A DNA stretch of 64,000 bases. Origin: Isoetes taiwanensis (lineage: Eukaryota; Streptophyta; Lycopodiopsida; Isoetales; Isoetaceae). Shown here piece after piece: positions 24,861 to 36,203 of this stretch. The stretch is taken from contig JAJEKV010000032.1 in the NCBI GenBank assembly GCA_021234155.1, forward strand, positions 7,968,736-8,032,735, read 5' to 3'. The position numbers were made by a program, and so were the translations under genes. Every line of letters begins with the position of its first letter. Position 1 is the first letter of the stretch. Under the pieces are notes generated by a model. The model did not search any database. It worked only from the letters and a program-made list of their open reading frames with translations, and was not told the origin of the DNA.

Positions 24861-27800
24861 TTTCTCATTTATCTAAAATAGATGGAATGGAACCCAACAT
24901 TTTACTGCCATGACAAGAACGTTGGTATACAAGAAATTAAAAACACCAATATATTGTGTATAAAGCTGCTGAGACTTTATATGTTGACTTGCTACCTAGA
25001 AATAACAATGTCTGTCAGTTTGTTAACAAAGCATTTATGTATGGAAGAAAGACAAGGAACCACCTTAAGCATAAGGCATGGAAGATCCAAAACCAACCCA
25101 TTAATGCCTTTGATTTTCAAAAGCCCTTTGATATATTCATTACTTGAATTTATTGCAACGTATGCAGGACGAACTAGAGTACTTTGTTGGCCAGCCGAAC
25201 TATATTCCTATAACTTGGTGTATATATACCTCGAGCATAAACAATTTTTAACTAATACAGTTATACAATACAAGTCCTTTCATTTTCCAATGCAATTCAT
25301 ACAACTATTTACATATAGCCTCAATTGGTCCACATTATTAATAGGAGGAAAAGCAATTATGTACGTTGAACTTTCCACGTTTGTAATGGCGCTGCCATAT
25401 TTTCTTGTGCTTTTTCTTTTTTAGTTTTTGACAACCTAGAGTGCCTTCCACAAATTACCCTATCATTTCATCCCAGCACAACCTACTAAAGTAGATAAAA
25501 TGGTTTACCAAAGTGCCTTCCACAATCGACCCCTAATTTTACATCAGTTGATCTCGGGACAACCCAATAGAGCAAACATGCTATGAAGCAGAATAACATT
25601 CATAATGCGAACGATGTTTCAGATTTATATCTGAAGATCCTGAAACCTTTTATAGTTTGGTGTCAGGATCAACTCTAGCCAGTGTAAGTAACACAATTAT
25701 AAAGGTAGTTTGTGGAGTTTGGGCACAAAATATTAGGCGGATGATGAAAATCCATCCGTATGTTGATGATCATGAGTTCATTATGGTGTAGTTCATTGTA
25801 GTGTCTCTACTAGAAGGAATGTTAACAATGCCAACGTCGACTATAAAGCCAGTTTGTTGATGGGGTATCATCAGTTACTAGGACAACAGAAAGTTTCGGC
25901 CCGGATTTTATCAGAACATTGTTTTTTTTTTTGAAGAACGTGTTTTACTTCATATTATACACTCAAAATATTACAAAGTACTTCCAGAAGTAAGAAATGT
26001 CCCTGAAGCATCAATCACTTTTAGATGATCACTCCATATTGGAATTTTAATACGATCAGGCCAATTGGAGATCTGAAATCAATTATACAACTTCTTACGA
26101 ATTTCTTGAAGCACCACCTGAGAAGAAATACGCTTATCATAAAAGACCTTTCATCGCCTTCACTTCCATACACTCCATATTAGCCAAGACTTTGCCATGT
26201 GAAATGCAATCCTTTTAGAAGCCGTCCACTGATTTGGATAAATACCCAAAAGAAAGTGTTGACTATCCAAAGATACTCCAAAAAGAGAATGCAGCCAGGA
26301 CCTAAGACTACTCAGCTCTGCACACAAATATAAACAGTGCTCCAATGTTTCAATGCACCGCTCACACATTGGGCAAAGTGGGCTTACTCCTGGCTTAAAG
26401 CGATGAACCATCTCATTAACTCTCAAAGAGCGATGAATCACCTGCCAAAGTAGAACATTTACCTTTGGAGGATTATATTTAGACCAAAGGTTCCAGATGG
26501 ATTGCCATTGAGAAGGCAAAGTCTGTAAGTGCCATTTTCGAGAGGGTGATAAAGTACTTGAGGAGGTAAGCAATCTGTAGCATGAACTTACTAGCTTCTT
26601 GCCTTCTTTAATACCTTGAACAAAGTTTCAGCATCTCTTGCTACCCACCTTCTTAATTAGAGGAAGAGCACTTGCTACATAAGCCCATATACTGATATCT
26701 TTATCCAACAACCCATATGTCTCCTGAAACCATTGCCAAGGAGCAATGTCAATACCAAAATACCACTGTTCAATAGAAATAATACCTGCTCTCCTCCACC
26801 TCGCTTGGGAATGCGCATGCATAAATTCTACAAATGGGTGTAGTTGTCCATGAGTATACGAAGATGCCTGGAGACAAGCTTCCCAATCAAATGTAATCAT
26901 CTGCTGGACTACCTTCCAAGCCCGAAGCAAGCCTTTCAGTACTGGAGAAGCATGTGAATAAGCTTTCAATGGATATAACAATGCCCAAGGGAGCTCAATT
27001 CTCACACCTCGCTTATGAAAAACCATACACTTCTTTACTGATTGTTTAAGTAACTTCATACCTGGTGATGCACAATCATCTTTCAACAAACTGAACAATA
27101 GCTTAGAAGCTAAGACCTTACCCTGTAAAGAAAGATCCAACATACCAAGTCCTCCTTGTTGTTTAAACAACATACATTTCTTCCACGCCACCTTCACAGT
27201 GCCTCCTTGATCGGTACACCAGACAAAATCTCTTACAATCTTTTTTATCTTTGCAAACTTAGAAGCTGAAGCCAATAGAACCGAAACCAAATAAATATGC
27301 GTATTGTTCAATACTGACTTAACTACTTGAATTCTACCTGCCAAGGATAACTTTGAACCTCTCCACCAAATCAGTTGCCTTTGTAAATTTAAGATAATTT
27401 CATCCCATGCTTCATTCATGTCAATATCTAGACCAAAGGGGACTCCTAGAAGCTTTGTCTTTGCAGATGGTACAGTCCTACAAATGTTTTTTTATCTTTA
27501 TCAATGAATCTTAAAAAGATCCTCCTCTATATTACTCTTGCCATTTTCTCATTTATCTAAAATAGATGGAATGGAACCCAACATTTTACTGCCATGACAA
27601 GAACCTTGGTATACAAGAAATTAAAAACACCAATATATTGTGTATAAAGCTGCTGAGACTTTATATGTTGACTTGCTACCTCGAAAATAACAATATCTGT
27701 CAGTTTGTTAACAAAGCATTTATGTATGGAAGAAAGACAAGGAACCACCTTAAGCATAAGGCATGGAAGATCCAAAACCAACCCATTAATGCCTTTGATT

Positions 27801-28878
27801 TTCAAAAGCCCTTTGATATATTCATTACTTGAATTTATTGCAACGTATGCAGGACGAATTAGAGTACTTTGTTGGCCAGCCGAACTATATTCCTATAACT
27901 TGGTGTATATATACCTCGAGCATAAACAATTTTTAACTAATACAGTTATACAATACAAATCCTTTCATTTTCCCATGCAATTCATACAACTATTTACATA
28001 TAGCCTCAATTGGTCCACATTATTAATAGGAGGAAAAGCAATTATGTACCTTGAACTTTCCACGTTTGTAATGGCGCTGCCATATTTTCTTGTGCTTTTT
28101 CTTTTTTAGTTTTTGACAACCTAGAGTGCCTTCCACAAATCTATCATTTCATCCCAGCACAACCTACTAAAGTAGATAAAATGGTTTACCAAAGTGCCTT
28201 CCACAATCGACCCCTAATTTTACATCAGTTGATATCGGGACAACCCAATAGAGCAAACATGCTATGAAGCAGAACAACATTCATAATGCGAATAATGTTT
28301 CAGATTTATATCTGAAGATCCTGAAACCTTTTATAGTTTGGTGTCAGGATCAACTCTAGCCAGTGTAAGTAACACAATTATAAAGGTAGTTTGTGGAGTT
28401 TGGGCACAAAATATTAGGCGGATGATGAAAATCCATCCGTATATTGATGATCATGAGTTCATTATGGTGTAGTTCACTGTAGTGTCTCTACTAGAAGGAA
28501 TGCTAACAATGCCAACGTCGACTATAGAACCAGTTTGTTGATGGGGTATCATCAGTTACTAGGACAACAGAAAGTTTTGGCCTGGATTTTATCTGAACAT
28601 TGTTACTAATATTTAACAAGTTACAGAAAACAAAAGGAATATCCAACCTCTTTTGAAAGAAGTTCCACAACTGTAATGCCTTTTATTGATGGCAATTGCA
28701 TGCTTCTACATCTAGGAATCTCACAATTATTATAATTAACATGTATTTTGTTAGATGGCAATTACATGCACTTGGTTTCAATTAGTTCTTATATTTATAC
28801 AACTTATGTTTCGTCCTACAAATGGTTTTTTATCTTTATCAATGAATCTTAAAAAGATCCTCCTCTATATTACTCCCC
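24855..28878 (+). repeat. Second tandem duplication inside Helitron 1 (24855-27538 / 27539-28878)
   Basis: The 1,066 bp at 24855-25920 recur at 27539-28604 with very few differences. Both copies end in the same block (caaatg-ttttttatcttta through cctctatattactc) at about 27484-27537 and 28813-28878. The first copy has a LINE in place of the 205 bp (28605-28809) found in the second. An open frame of up to 180 codons starting at 24882, and its 27566 duplicate, has no recognisable family and I do not call it a gene. Confidence 0.88.
25922..27476 (-). mobile_element. LINE, 5'-truncated (~1.55 kb), inserted with target deletion
   Basis: A poly(T) run begins just after gaacattg (25914-25921). The body encodes the RT thumb/connection (frame 27419-26628) and the zf-RVT (CPMCERC..LEHCLYLC, frame 26573-26160). 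The 5' limit is at about 27476, where cctacaaatg host sequence resumes. There is no target duplication. Compared with the LINE-free duplicate at 28597-28815, about 205 bp of host DNA is missing at the insertion. Confidence 0.88.
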
Positions 28879-30228
28879 CCCCCCCCAACACAAAAAGAAG
28901 CCCCGTCATCTACTCTACAAAACAATAATAACAACTACCTCTTAAGATTGTTACCAAGCCCGGCAACGCCGGGCACCATAACTAGTTATATTAAGTTGCC
29001 TTCAGATTGTTGCAACTTGCAGTAAAGGGGATATTCATGCAAGAAAGAATTTGGAAATTTTGACTCCTTGGATAACTGATGCCTTATGTCCCTTATTGTT
29101 TAGAATGTTTTGTAAGTTGACGACCTTGCTTTTAGAGCAGTGATGTCTCCCACGATCAGTCTATGTTAGTCTATTGTTTCTGTTTCTTTATTTCCAACCC
29201 TTGTGTCTCCGCACGAGGTAGGTTTCACATAGTTACTATGACGACATCTCTACAAGGTGTTGGCTCATATAGTCGACTTCACCATGTGCCTTCTTACGTG
29301 CACGAACTTGGGGAGTCCAATTGAATTTTCGTAGAAGCTTGGGAAATTTTGAGGGTACTTTTTTGAACCTAGGGAAATTTTAGGGAAGTTAGGAAAGTAG
29401 CGAAGGCATCTGGGGCAGACTGTTAAGACGAGGTAAATTTTGAGAGGAATCATAGTAGAGGAAAGTTGCCTCCTAGCTTCTTTTGGATATTTGATATGTT
29501 ACCTATATTTTTAAATGTTATGTGTGTTTATCTTCAATTAGAGTGGTAACTTAATGAGGTGGGGCCTTGCAAATAGAAATATTTAGTAACGTTTTTGGAA
29601 GTTCAATAATGATCCATAGGCATATCTAGATGAGGGACATGGGTAATCCCTGTTCCTAATTTATTACAATTAGAATTCGACGTATAATGTGATAGATCTT
29701 GGGACTTGTTTCCAAGATTATCGAAGTAATGAAGCTTTTATTGAAATTACGTCCTTTAAGAGTCAAATCTATGCCATTTTTCAATTATATGTCTTTTAAC
29801 CCATGTAACTAATATGAGATGGTGAATCTAATGCAACATGCTAAAAAGATCCTTGAGAGGCTTTAAAATGTTACAATTCAAGAAAAGAAGCAATAAACAA
29901 TGCCACTGTAGAAATGCAATATTACATGACAACTTGGACCAATGTTCATGGCTGCTTATGCTTTGGGGAGTACTTGAGTGGGATTTGTTAGTCAAGCATG
30001 TCTGGGAGCCTATTGTTTAGTTTCGTTTGTGAATCCTAATTATCTTGGGTGGGATATAATAGCATCGATCCGAGCCATCGGATCGCCATTCTGGGAAGGG
30101 ACGAGCTACTATATCAGGCCATTTCCTCCTTCGAACCGGTTATCGGCGTCTTCTCACAGCAGCTCTTCTTCTCTTCTCGTTGCTTCCCTCCCTTCTCGCC
30201 CTGCTACGTGGGGGCATGAGTTTCCTTT

Positions 30229-31438
30229 CTCTAACCATTCACGGGTATTTTTTCGGGGTTCTTTGTGTTGCTTGCAGGCTTCCGCCGTCTTCTAGGGTCC
30301 TGCTATATTTGTGTTCGCCATCAACCCCCCTTTTTCGGTTCTCCAGGCCACACATTCAAGGATTTTGCCGTCTTCTGGGGTCCTGCTATATTTGTGTTCG
30401 CCGTCAACCCATCTCCTTCGGTTTTCCAGGCCACACATTCAAGGTTGTTGGCGACCATTTCTCATTAGGGTTTTCCTCGAAAACCCGAAAGGGCGGGGTT
30501 TTTTATCCCGATGAGAAGTTGTCGCCATTACCCTTTGCCTGTGCACATTTCTTTTTACGGGGTAGTCCGATATTGTTCCTATGGTCGGCTACTCCTCTCT
30601 ATTCTTCAAAACGTTGTATATTGCTGCTGTGTTGAATGACAAGCCTATGTGCATGGTGCTAGTTCTGCCTGATTGTAGTTATCTCGCGAAATCCATTTCT
30701 AGCTGTCTATTGAGGGCTTCTTGCACTTATCGTGGATCTTTTTCTCTTTTGGTATGTTCGTTATATATCATTGGCCATTTGCTATTTAACTTTATCTGGA
30801 TATGATGCTTATTGTGTTTGGCACCGCATTGAGATTTCGCGACATGGGTTTCTATTGGATCATTTTTCCTTTTTATGCTTCTCTTTCTATAGATGTGGAG
30901 TGTCTTACGTTGTTGTACACAAGGTGTTATCTTGGGCACATTCTAATGGCCACTTTTAGTTTGTTTCGTGTTCTTAACGTTTTTATGGTTTTCCATTGAT
31001 GCTTATCTTTCTCTCGATGTCGCGTTTTTTGTGGACCGTTTTTTGTGGGTAGTGCTGTTTGTTTCCACCGTGATGGTGACGCACATTTCTATTTATCATG
31101 TTTTCTTCCGCCCGCTGGGTGACGCTTTTTCTCCACCCTCCGGGTGATGCTATCTTTCCACCTCGAGGGTGACGCATTTTTCCTTTTTATATGATTGTTA
31201 TCCACCCATTGGGTGACGCTTTTCTCCATACTATGGGTAATGCTATCTCCACCTGCAGGTGCTGCTGTTTATTTTCACCTCGAGGGTGATGCATATTTCT
31301 TTGTACGTAGTTGTTTTCACCCATTGGGTGATGCTGTTCTCCACCTTATTGGGTGATGCTCTCTTTTTCTGCTACATGTTGGATTTTCTTTAATCATTCA
31401 CGGGTGTTTTTTTGAGGTCTTTGTGTTGCTTGCAGGTT
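30229..31438 (+). repeat. Internal direct repeats of the Helitron2-like element
   Basis: A ~49-bp block (attcacgggt...tttgtgttgcttgcagg) occurs at 30229-30277 and 31390-31438. A ~77-bp unit with ggtcctgctatatttgtg and ccacacattcaagg is tandemly repeated at about 30291-30445. The tgcagg ends look like splice acceptors, which hints that part of the interior came from a transcribed gene's leader. That is inference. Confidence 0.7.
31055..31350 (+). repeat. Array of ten short palindromes (CACC-N-GGTGATGC)
   Basis: Ten units spaced about 20-45 bp apart each have the form ccacc(c)-NNNN-(g)ggtga(c/t)gc(t/a). Examples are caccctccgggtg, cacctcgagggtg, cacccattgggtg and cacctgcaggtg. The two halves of nearly every unit can pair, while the centres vary. 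It lies within the Helitron2-like element and is non-coding. Confidence 0.8.
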
Positions 31439-31592
31439 TTACGCCCTCGGCTTATAGTTGAGGAAGTTCTCTGGTAGTCGGCCGGTTTTGTGTCTCTTGC
31501 GAGTCCCTTCCCAGAATTAGTACTTTAATAGGGGAATTAGAACTAAAATCTACATTAGAACATTTGAATTGCTACTTTCAAATGGTGTTGAA

Positions 31593-34500
31593 TCCTATTG
31601 TTTAAATTTGGTTTTTCTGACAAGTGAGAAACTTTTTGGATTTTTTTTTTAGGCTTCTTTTCTAAGGTTGTGGGGATTTTTCACGTCGGGAAATATTTCT
31701 GATTACCAAAAATCAAGAAAATTTCCTCGAATATGATTTCAGCAGGTTTTGCTTTTGATGGATTATTTCCTTTCTGGCATCGAGGCCTTGCATGCATGTC
31801 GGATGGAAGACACGTTCATAGCGTGTTTGGCATTATTACATGCCATTATCAGAAACTTTGACCGGCTTAGAAATTTATCGAGCAGTATGATTAGCTGGGC
31901 GAAGAGACTTTGTGGCGTCCGAGGGCTTTATGAAGCATGCAAGGCTTCTTAATAATTCTTTATTGTTTGACAGGTATGGTGCGCATCCTTTTTTTTTTGT
32001 CTGTTCTGCTCTTTGTTTCCATTTCCATGCTTGGATGTTCGGTTCATATGTCTTTGGATTCAGGGCTTCAATATTGACACTCTACCATGGTGCCGATCAT
32101 CTGGCCTAGGTTATAATCCATCACAAGCTTTCGCTCTGCCATGGGGTGGGAAAAAATTCTATTTCTTTTCTTCTTTGTAGTGTCTCCTATGGATCTGCTT
32201 CGCTGCCACTGGATTTGCTTCACTGTGACTCGAAGTTTCGAAATTTATATCTCACGTTTCTGATATATGATCATGGATGGTGACTTTGACGTCCTACCCA
32301 AAGGCACACGTAAAACCTGGAACTCCGTTATTTATTTGCAAAGGAAAAAATGTTGCTTCAAAAGGTAGGCAATTTGGGTTTCTTTCGAATTTGCATCATC
32401 ATGTATTTGAACTTTATCAAACGTCAGATGTCCTCAAGCGGTTGCATGGTCTTTACCAATGCCAGATGGCTGCATTTCCTTTTTTTACTTTAGAAAGCTC
32501 TCTTCAAAATACGTGCAGGAGGAGTAAGTATTTACAGTTTTAGGCTTTGATTTTTAACTTGATCTTTACCCCATTGAAATCTGTGCATCACATTCGATGC
32601 CTCACTGCATTTAGATCACGGTTCTCACCTTCATCTCGACTACACCAAGTGGGCAAGAGGTAGACATTCAATTATTGTTTAGGTTGTTGCCTTTAAGTTC
32701 TACACTGGTATGAGTGATGTCTTGCAGTAAACGTGTATACGGTTCTATGCCATGTATTGATTGCTTCTCATAGTAAAGGTCACAGGCTATCTGAGCCTAT
32801 ACCTTCATTTTACAACACATGGATGTGCTTACATGTACATGATTTTGACTTCTCTTTTTACAGGCTACAGATTTAAAAGTCTTGAAGAGTGGAGAAGCAA
32901 CCATGTGTCTTATTGGGACCACCATAGCAAACAGGGAGCACATGTAGCATGTAAGGTGAGAACTATTTCTCATTTGTTACATGCAAAAGTGGTTCTTTTC
33001 TTTTGAGGGCAAATGCATTCATTGTTAACATTACTGTTTATTTATTTGTTTATTTATTTGGGGACTTATATTCTGGCTAATTTGTTATAATAGAAAACTT
33101 TTGAAACCACCTGTCTAGAAGATGACCATTTAACTAACCGTTACAAGCTGCTGGAGGCACGTTTGTTTGGTAAGATACAACTGGAGGCACGTTTGTTTGG
33201 TAAGATACAACATTATTACTATTTAAAGATAATCATTATAACAATAGGAAATTAGTTAAGAAAGTAGTATGTTAACTGAAGGTTACCAACAATGGACCAT
33301 GATCTAGAATGCCTTACTTAGAATGCTCTAGAATCTTTCCCTTCCGAAGGGGTTTGCAAGGCTCCAAAGTTTGTGCTTGGATCGTTTGCATTTTTTTTAC
33401 TTCATGTTCGCTATTGGGCCATATTCTAGCTCCATCTGCCTTCTTGAAGGACGTAATTCTGAGCTTCTATAACTGATCTTAGTTCAATAAGCTCACAAAG
33501 AGCTACATGCAGAAACCTTGAACTGGAAAGAGTAGTGGTGAAGACATTGTATGTCATTCTGAATATTTTTCATTCACTGTTGAATCTCGGTCACCAAGAT
33601 CTTGATGAATATTTATTATATTTGCACGTCTTTCCATATGGTAACTCTGTTATCTAGCACTACTATATCATCTTATTTCTCCATGTACTAAAACTTATGC
33701 GGTATAAGCAGGCGCATATATCGGGAAAAAGCTGTCCAAAGAGCAAAAGCATTGTAAGTGCAGAAGATGCTGACAGTAGGTGTTGAGATGCCATCGCATA
33801 TATACATGCATATGTGACAAGTAAGTTTTAATTGAAGTCTACAATCGAGCACCTGTATTTAAAACATTGATTAGATTGTCCATGGCTGGTACCCTGGTAT
33901 TGGACTACATGTTTATGAAATTGCAGTCAAAGTGTCTTTCAAAGTTGTCTCATGCTCTCTACCTATAGCATAGCATGCATTTGTGATCTGGTATTTTAAA
34001 GTTGTCTAATGCTCTCTACCTATAGCATAGGATGCATTTGTAACATGTTATGGGCTGCCATTGTATCAAACAATGTTTTCTTCTTCTACATCATGTAAAT
34101 AAGAGTTTCAGAAGTGACAAAAGGTCTTCACTAGAACTCTGTTACAGTTCACTGCATGTGATAAGCAACTTTGAGAAAAATCTGAGAACGTTTCAGCAAG
34201 AGACCTTTAGGAATATGCGACTGCTACTGATCCGAGATTTTTAGTTGGAGTTTCGATTTGTTGAAGCACATGTATGATTAAAGTGTGTTGCTCCTGAGAT
34301 TGAATCTAATGTCTCTTCTCTGAGCTCCATTCACAGGCTCCATTGAAATGCAGATAACAAGGTGAGTTGTGTGTTCTTTCATATTTGTAGAATCCTCAAG
34401 GAAGGGAGCTCATTTATGAGATGATACTACCAGAAAGAGCTTTAATGTGGTACAATTATAGAAAATACCTTGGCTGATATGTATGCCAAGTGTGGACAGT

Positions 34501-36203
34501 TGTGCCAAGCCTGTCATGTCTTTACAATATGCCAATACGACATTTAGTTTCATCCTATGCAATGATTGCTAGATACATACAACATGGAGAAGCCATTTTT
34601 TAGCTCTAGAGTGTTTCAGAAACTGGAAGACAGTGGCATACAAGCCCAAGTATGTTCCCGTGGAGTGCAATAATCTCCGCTTATGCCCATGGTGAGGAGA
34701 GCCATATGACATTTCTTAGTGCCTTAAAAGAGCATGTGACAAAGCAGTAGAGTGGAAAGGGTTCCTTCATACAATATTGGCCTCCAATTGAATGTTGATA
34801 TGTATATTAAGTGTTGTAGCCTTGAAGGAGCGAGTATTGTATTTGCTTTCATGTCATTTGAAAACGTTCTTTCATGGATAGCAATGATTGCAAGACCTTT
34901 ACGCTTTTGCTTCCTATGTGGTTCTTCGATATGATAATCAATACTCCACCTCCATGAATGTCTTCAGAGGCAGCTTTTAAGGTCTCCATCTTTTGTTGGT
35001 TTTTTCTAGAATAAAGCATGCAGACAAATTTGATAATTGTCTTGCTTTTTGTTTTATAATTCACTTCTTAAAAATGAATTCTATCTATTATCATGGCAGC
35101 CTTAGCATGGAACGTTTCTAATTGGATGGACATGGTTTATTCCAGCTGAAGGAAGATTCTTAGATCCTGGCTACAGAGAATGCAAGGCGAACTATTTCAA
35201 AATAATGTTCTACATATAGATAATAATCATTTTAAGGAAAAGAAAAAGCCACTACTTAAAATACATAATAACCGGTTGCTTTTTACGTATATTGAAGAAC
35301 GGGAAGTGCTCGGTTGCTTACTAAAAAAACACTCCAATTGTTGCAAGCAATTGCTCGAGTTGTCCATGCAACACTTAATAAATTGAGAGATTGTGAGTTA
35401 GACTATTAGAACGAACCATGAAACAACAGTATTGACTTTTGTAATATTGGTGATTTTCCTAACTTAACATTAGGTGTCCTCAAGCTTTATGATCTGGGCT
35501 TTGAGGCTACAGACATAAAACTTACTACAGTAACAAATTATCATCTTTGTTAAAGTGCTGAATATCTTCCAATTCGAGCACATCTCTTCAACCACATAAC
35601 AAACTAAACCACATTTCAATGAATTCAAGAAGGAACTTCGAAGAAAGTGAGGCAATTATCTCTCCATAAGTGGTTTCATTTCTCGCATTCGTAGTGATGA
35701 TATGGTGGTTTAGGAATAATATGGTGAAATACTAAACACGTCTTTTGAGATATTTATACAATGGTGTTAGAAGCGTCTTGATCTATGGAGGAGAACAAAT
35801 TGCTTCCACAAGTGACATAGGTAAATCTTATGCCTAACATGATGTTGCCTTTTGATGGATAGATAGGCCACCATTTTCTTTTATTTTAGGCTTTCGCATT
35901 GCAACATATATTAGTGATGTCCAACATTGTAACATAACCATGGTTGTATTTTCAAATTATTTGGTCCATGTTTCTACTTTTTTTGTCAAATTACAATGCG
36001 GTCAACATGTTGCTATATGAGTGTTGTAGCTTTGTAAGAGTGCAATGGTGTTGCTAATCCATTTACTCTCATCTTACTTAATCTTTGTGGTCAATTTTGT
36101 GCTTGCTTTATAAATATCTCCCTTCTTGTTCCTTCTCAAATACAGCTACGTATTATAACATAAATCGTATTTATGCCCGGCAACGCCGGGCACCCATTAC
36201 TAG
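31593..36203 (+). mobile_element. Helitron 2, 4.6 kb, with intact termini
   Basis: The 5' end TCCTATTGTTTAAATTTGG follows host gttgaa. The 3' hairpin GCCCGGC-AAC-GCCGGGC (36175-36191) is followed by CTAG (36200-36203) and host T. The insertion site is the same D/A junction used by Helitron 1. The first ~150 bp and the last ~30 bp are related to Helitron 1; the interiors are not. It carries a PPR gene fragment (34380-34905) and small internal duplications: 31 bp at 33148-33210 and about 70 bp at 33938-34045. There is no Rep/helicase, so it is non-autonomous. Confidence 0.88.
34380..34905 (+). pseudogene. PPR (PLS-type) gene fragment captured in Helitron 2
   Basis: Pentatricopeptide repeat proteins bind organellar RNA. 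Patches in several frames read NTLADMYAKCGQLCQACHVF, SYAMIARYIQHGE, WSAIISAYAHGEES, and then NVDMYIKCCSLEGASIVF followed by NVLSWIAMIAR. This matches the spacing of consecutive PPR motifs in plant PLS-class proteins. At least three frameshifts and internal stops separate the blocks, so it cannot be translated. Only about five repeats remain of a protein that usually has ten or more. No intron is visible, but most PPR genes are intronless, so the capture route cannot be judged. Confidence 0.85.

Larger units (their letters stand above)
18692..28985 (+). mobile_element. Helitron 1, 10.3 kb, with intact termini
   Basis: The 5' end is TC (TCAATCTTGTTAATTTGGG) directly after host gttga-a. The 3' end carries the stem GCCCGGC/GCCGGGC with an AAC loop (28958-28974), followed 11 nt later by CTAG (28982-28985) and host T. 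The target is A^T inside the D/A junction of the 1.1-kb array; uninterrupted junctions at about 17905 and 37300 show the empty site. No Rep/helicase was found, so it is non-autonomous. The interior holds two tandem duplications (20.1-24.86 kb and 24.86-28.88 kb) and two truncated LINEs that inserted later. I did not recognise a captured gene in it. Confidence 0.88.
30059..31515 (-). mobile_element. Helitron2/Helentron-like non-autonomous element, 1457 bp
   Basis: Compared with empty array units (18604-18620, 37213-37230), 1457 bp are inserted in ggatata^attagtact, that is between T and T on the - strand. Read on the - strand, the element starts TCTGGGAAGGGAC (31515-31503). An inverted copy of these 13 bases lies about 30 bp inside the other end (30090-30102 on +). 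Between that copy and the 3' terminus is a perfect hairpin, CGATCCGA/TCGGATCG with a 4-nt loop (30066-30085). Asymmetric terminal inverted repeats, a subterminal 3' hairpin and T^T insertion are the hallmarks of the Helitron2/Helentron class and its non-autonomous HINEs. There is no Rep/helicase. The interior has direct repeats and a palindromic minisatellite. Confidence 0.8.

Noticed and set aside
24882-25424. 180-codon open frame, repeated at 27566
   Set aside because: It is duplicated non-coding sequence inside Helitron 1. The copies differ by a frameshift near codon 43, show no domain, and give no sign of coding constraint.
30180-30635. 151-codon frame in the Helitron2-like element
   Set aside because: It is produced by an internal tandem duplication of ~77 bp and has no recognisable family.
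31055-31350. Considered as a CRISPR-like array
   Set aside because: The units are palindromic, variable and unevenly spaced, with no constant repeat, no unique spacers and no cas genes; the DNA is plant nuclear.
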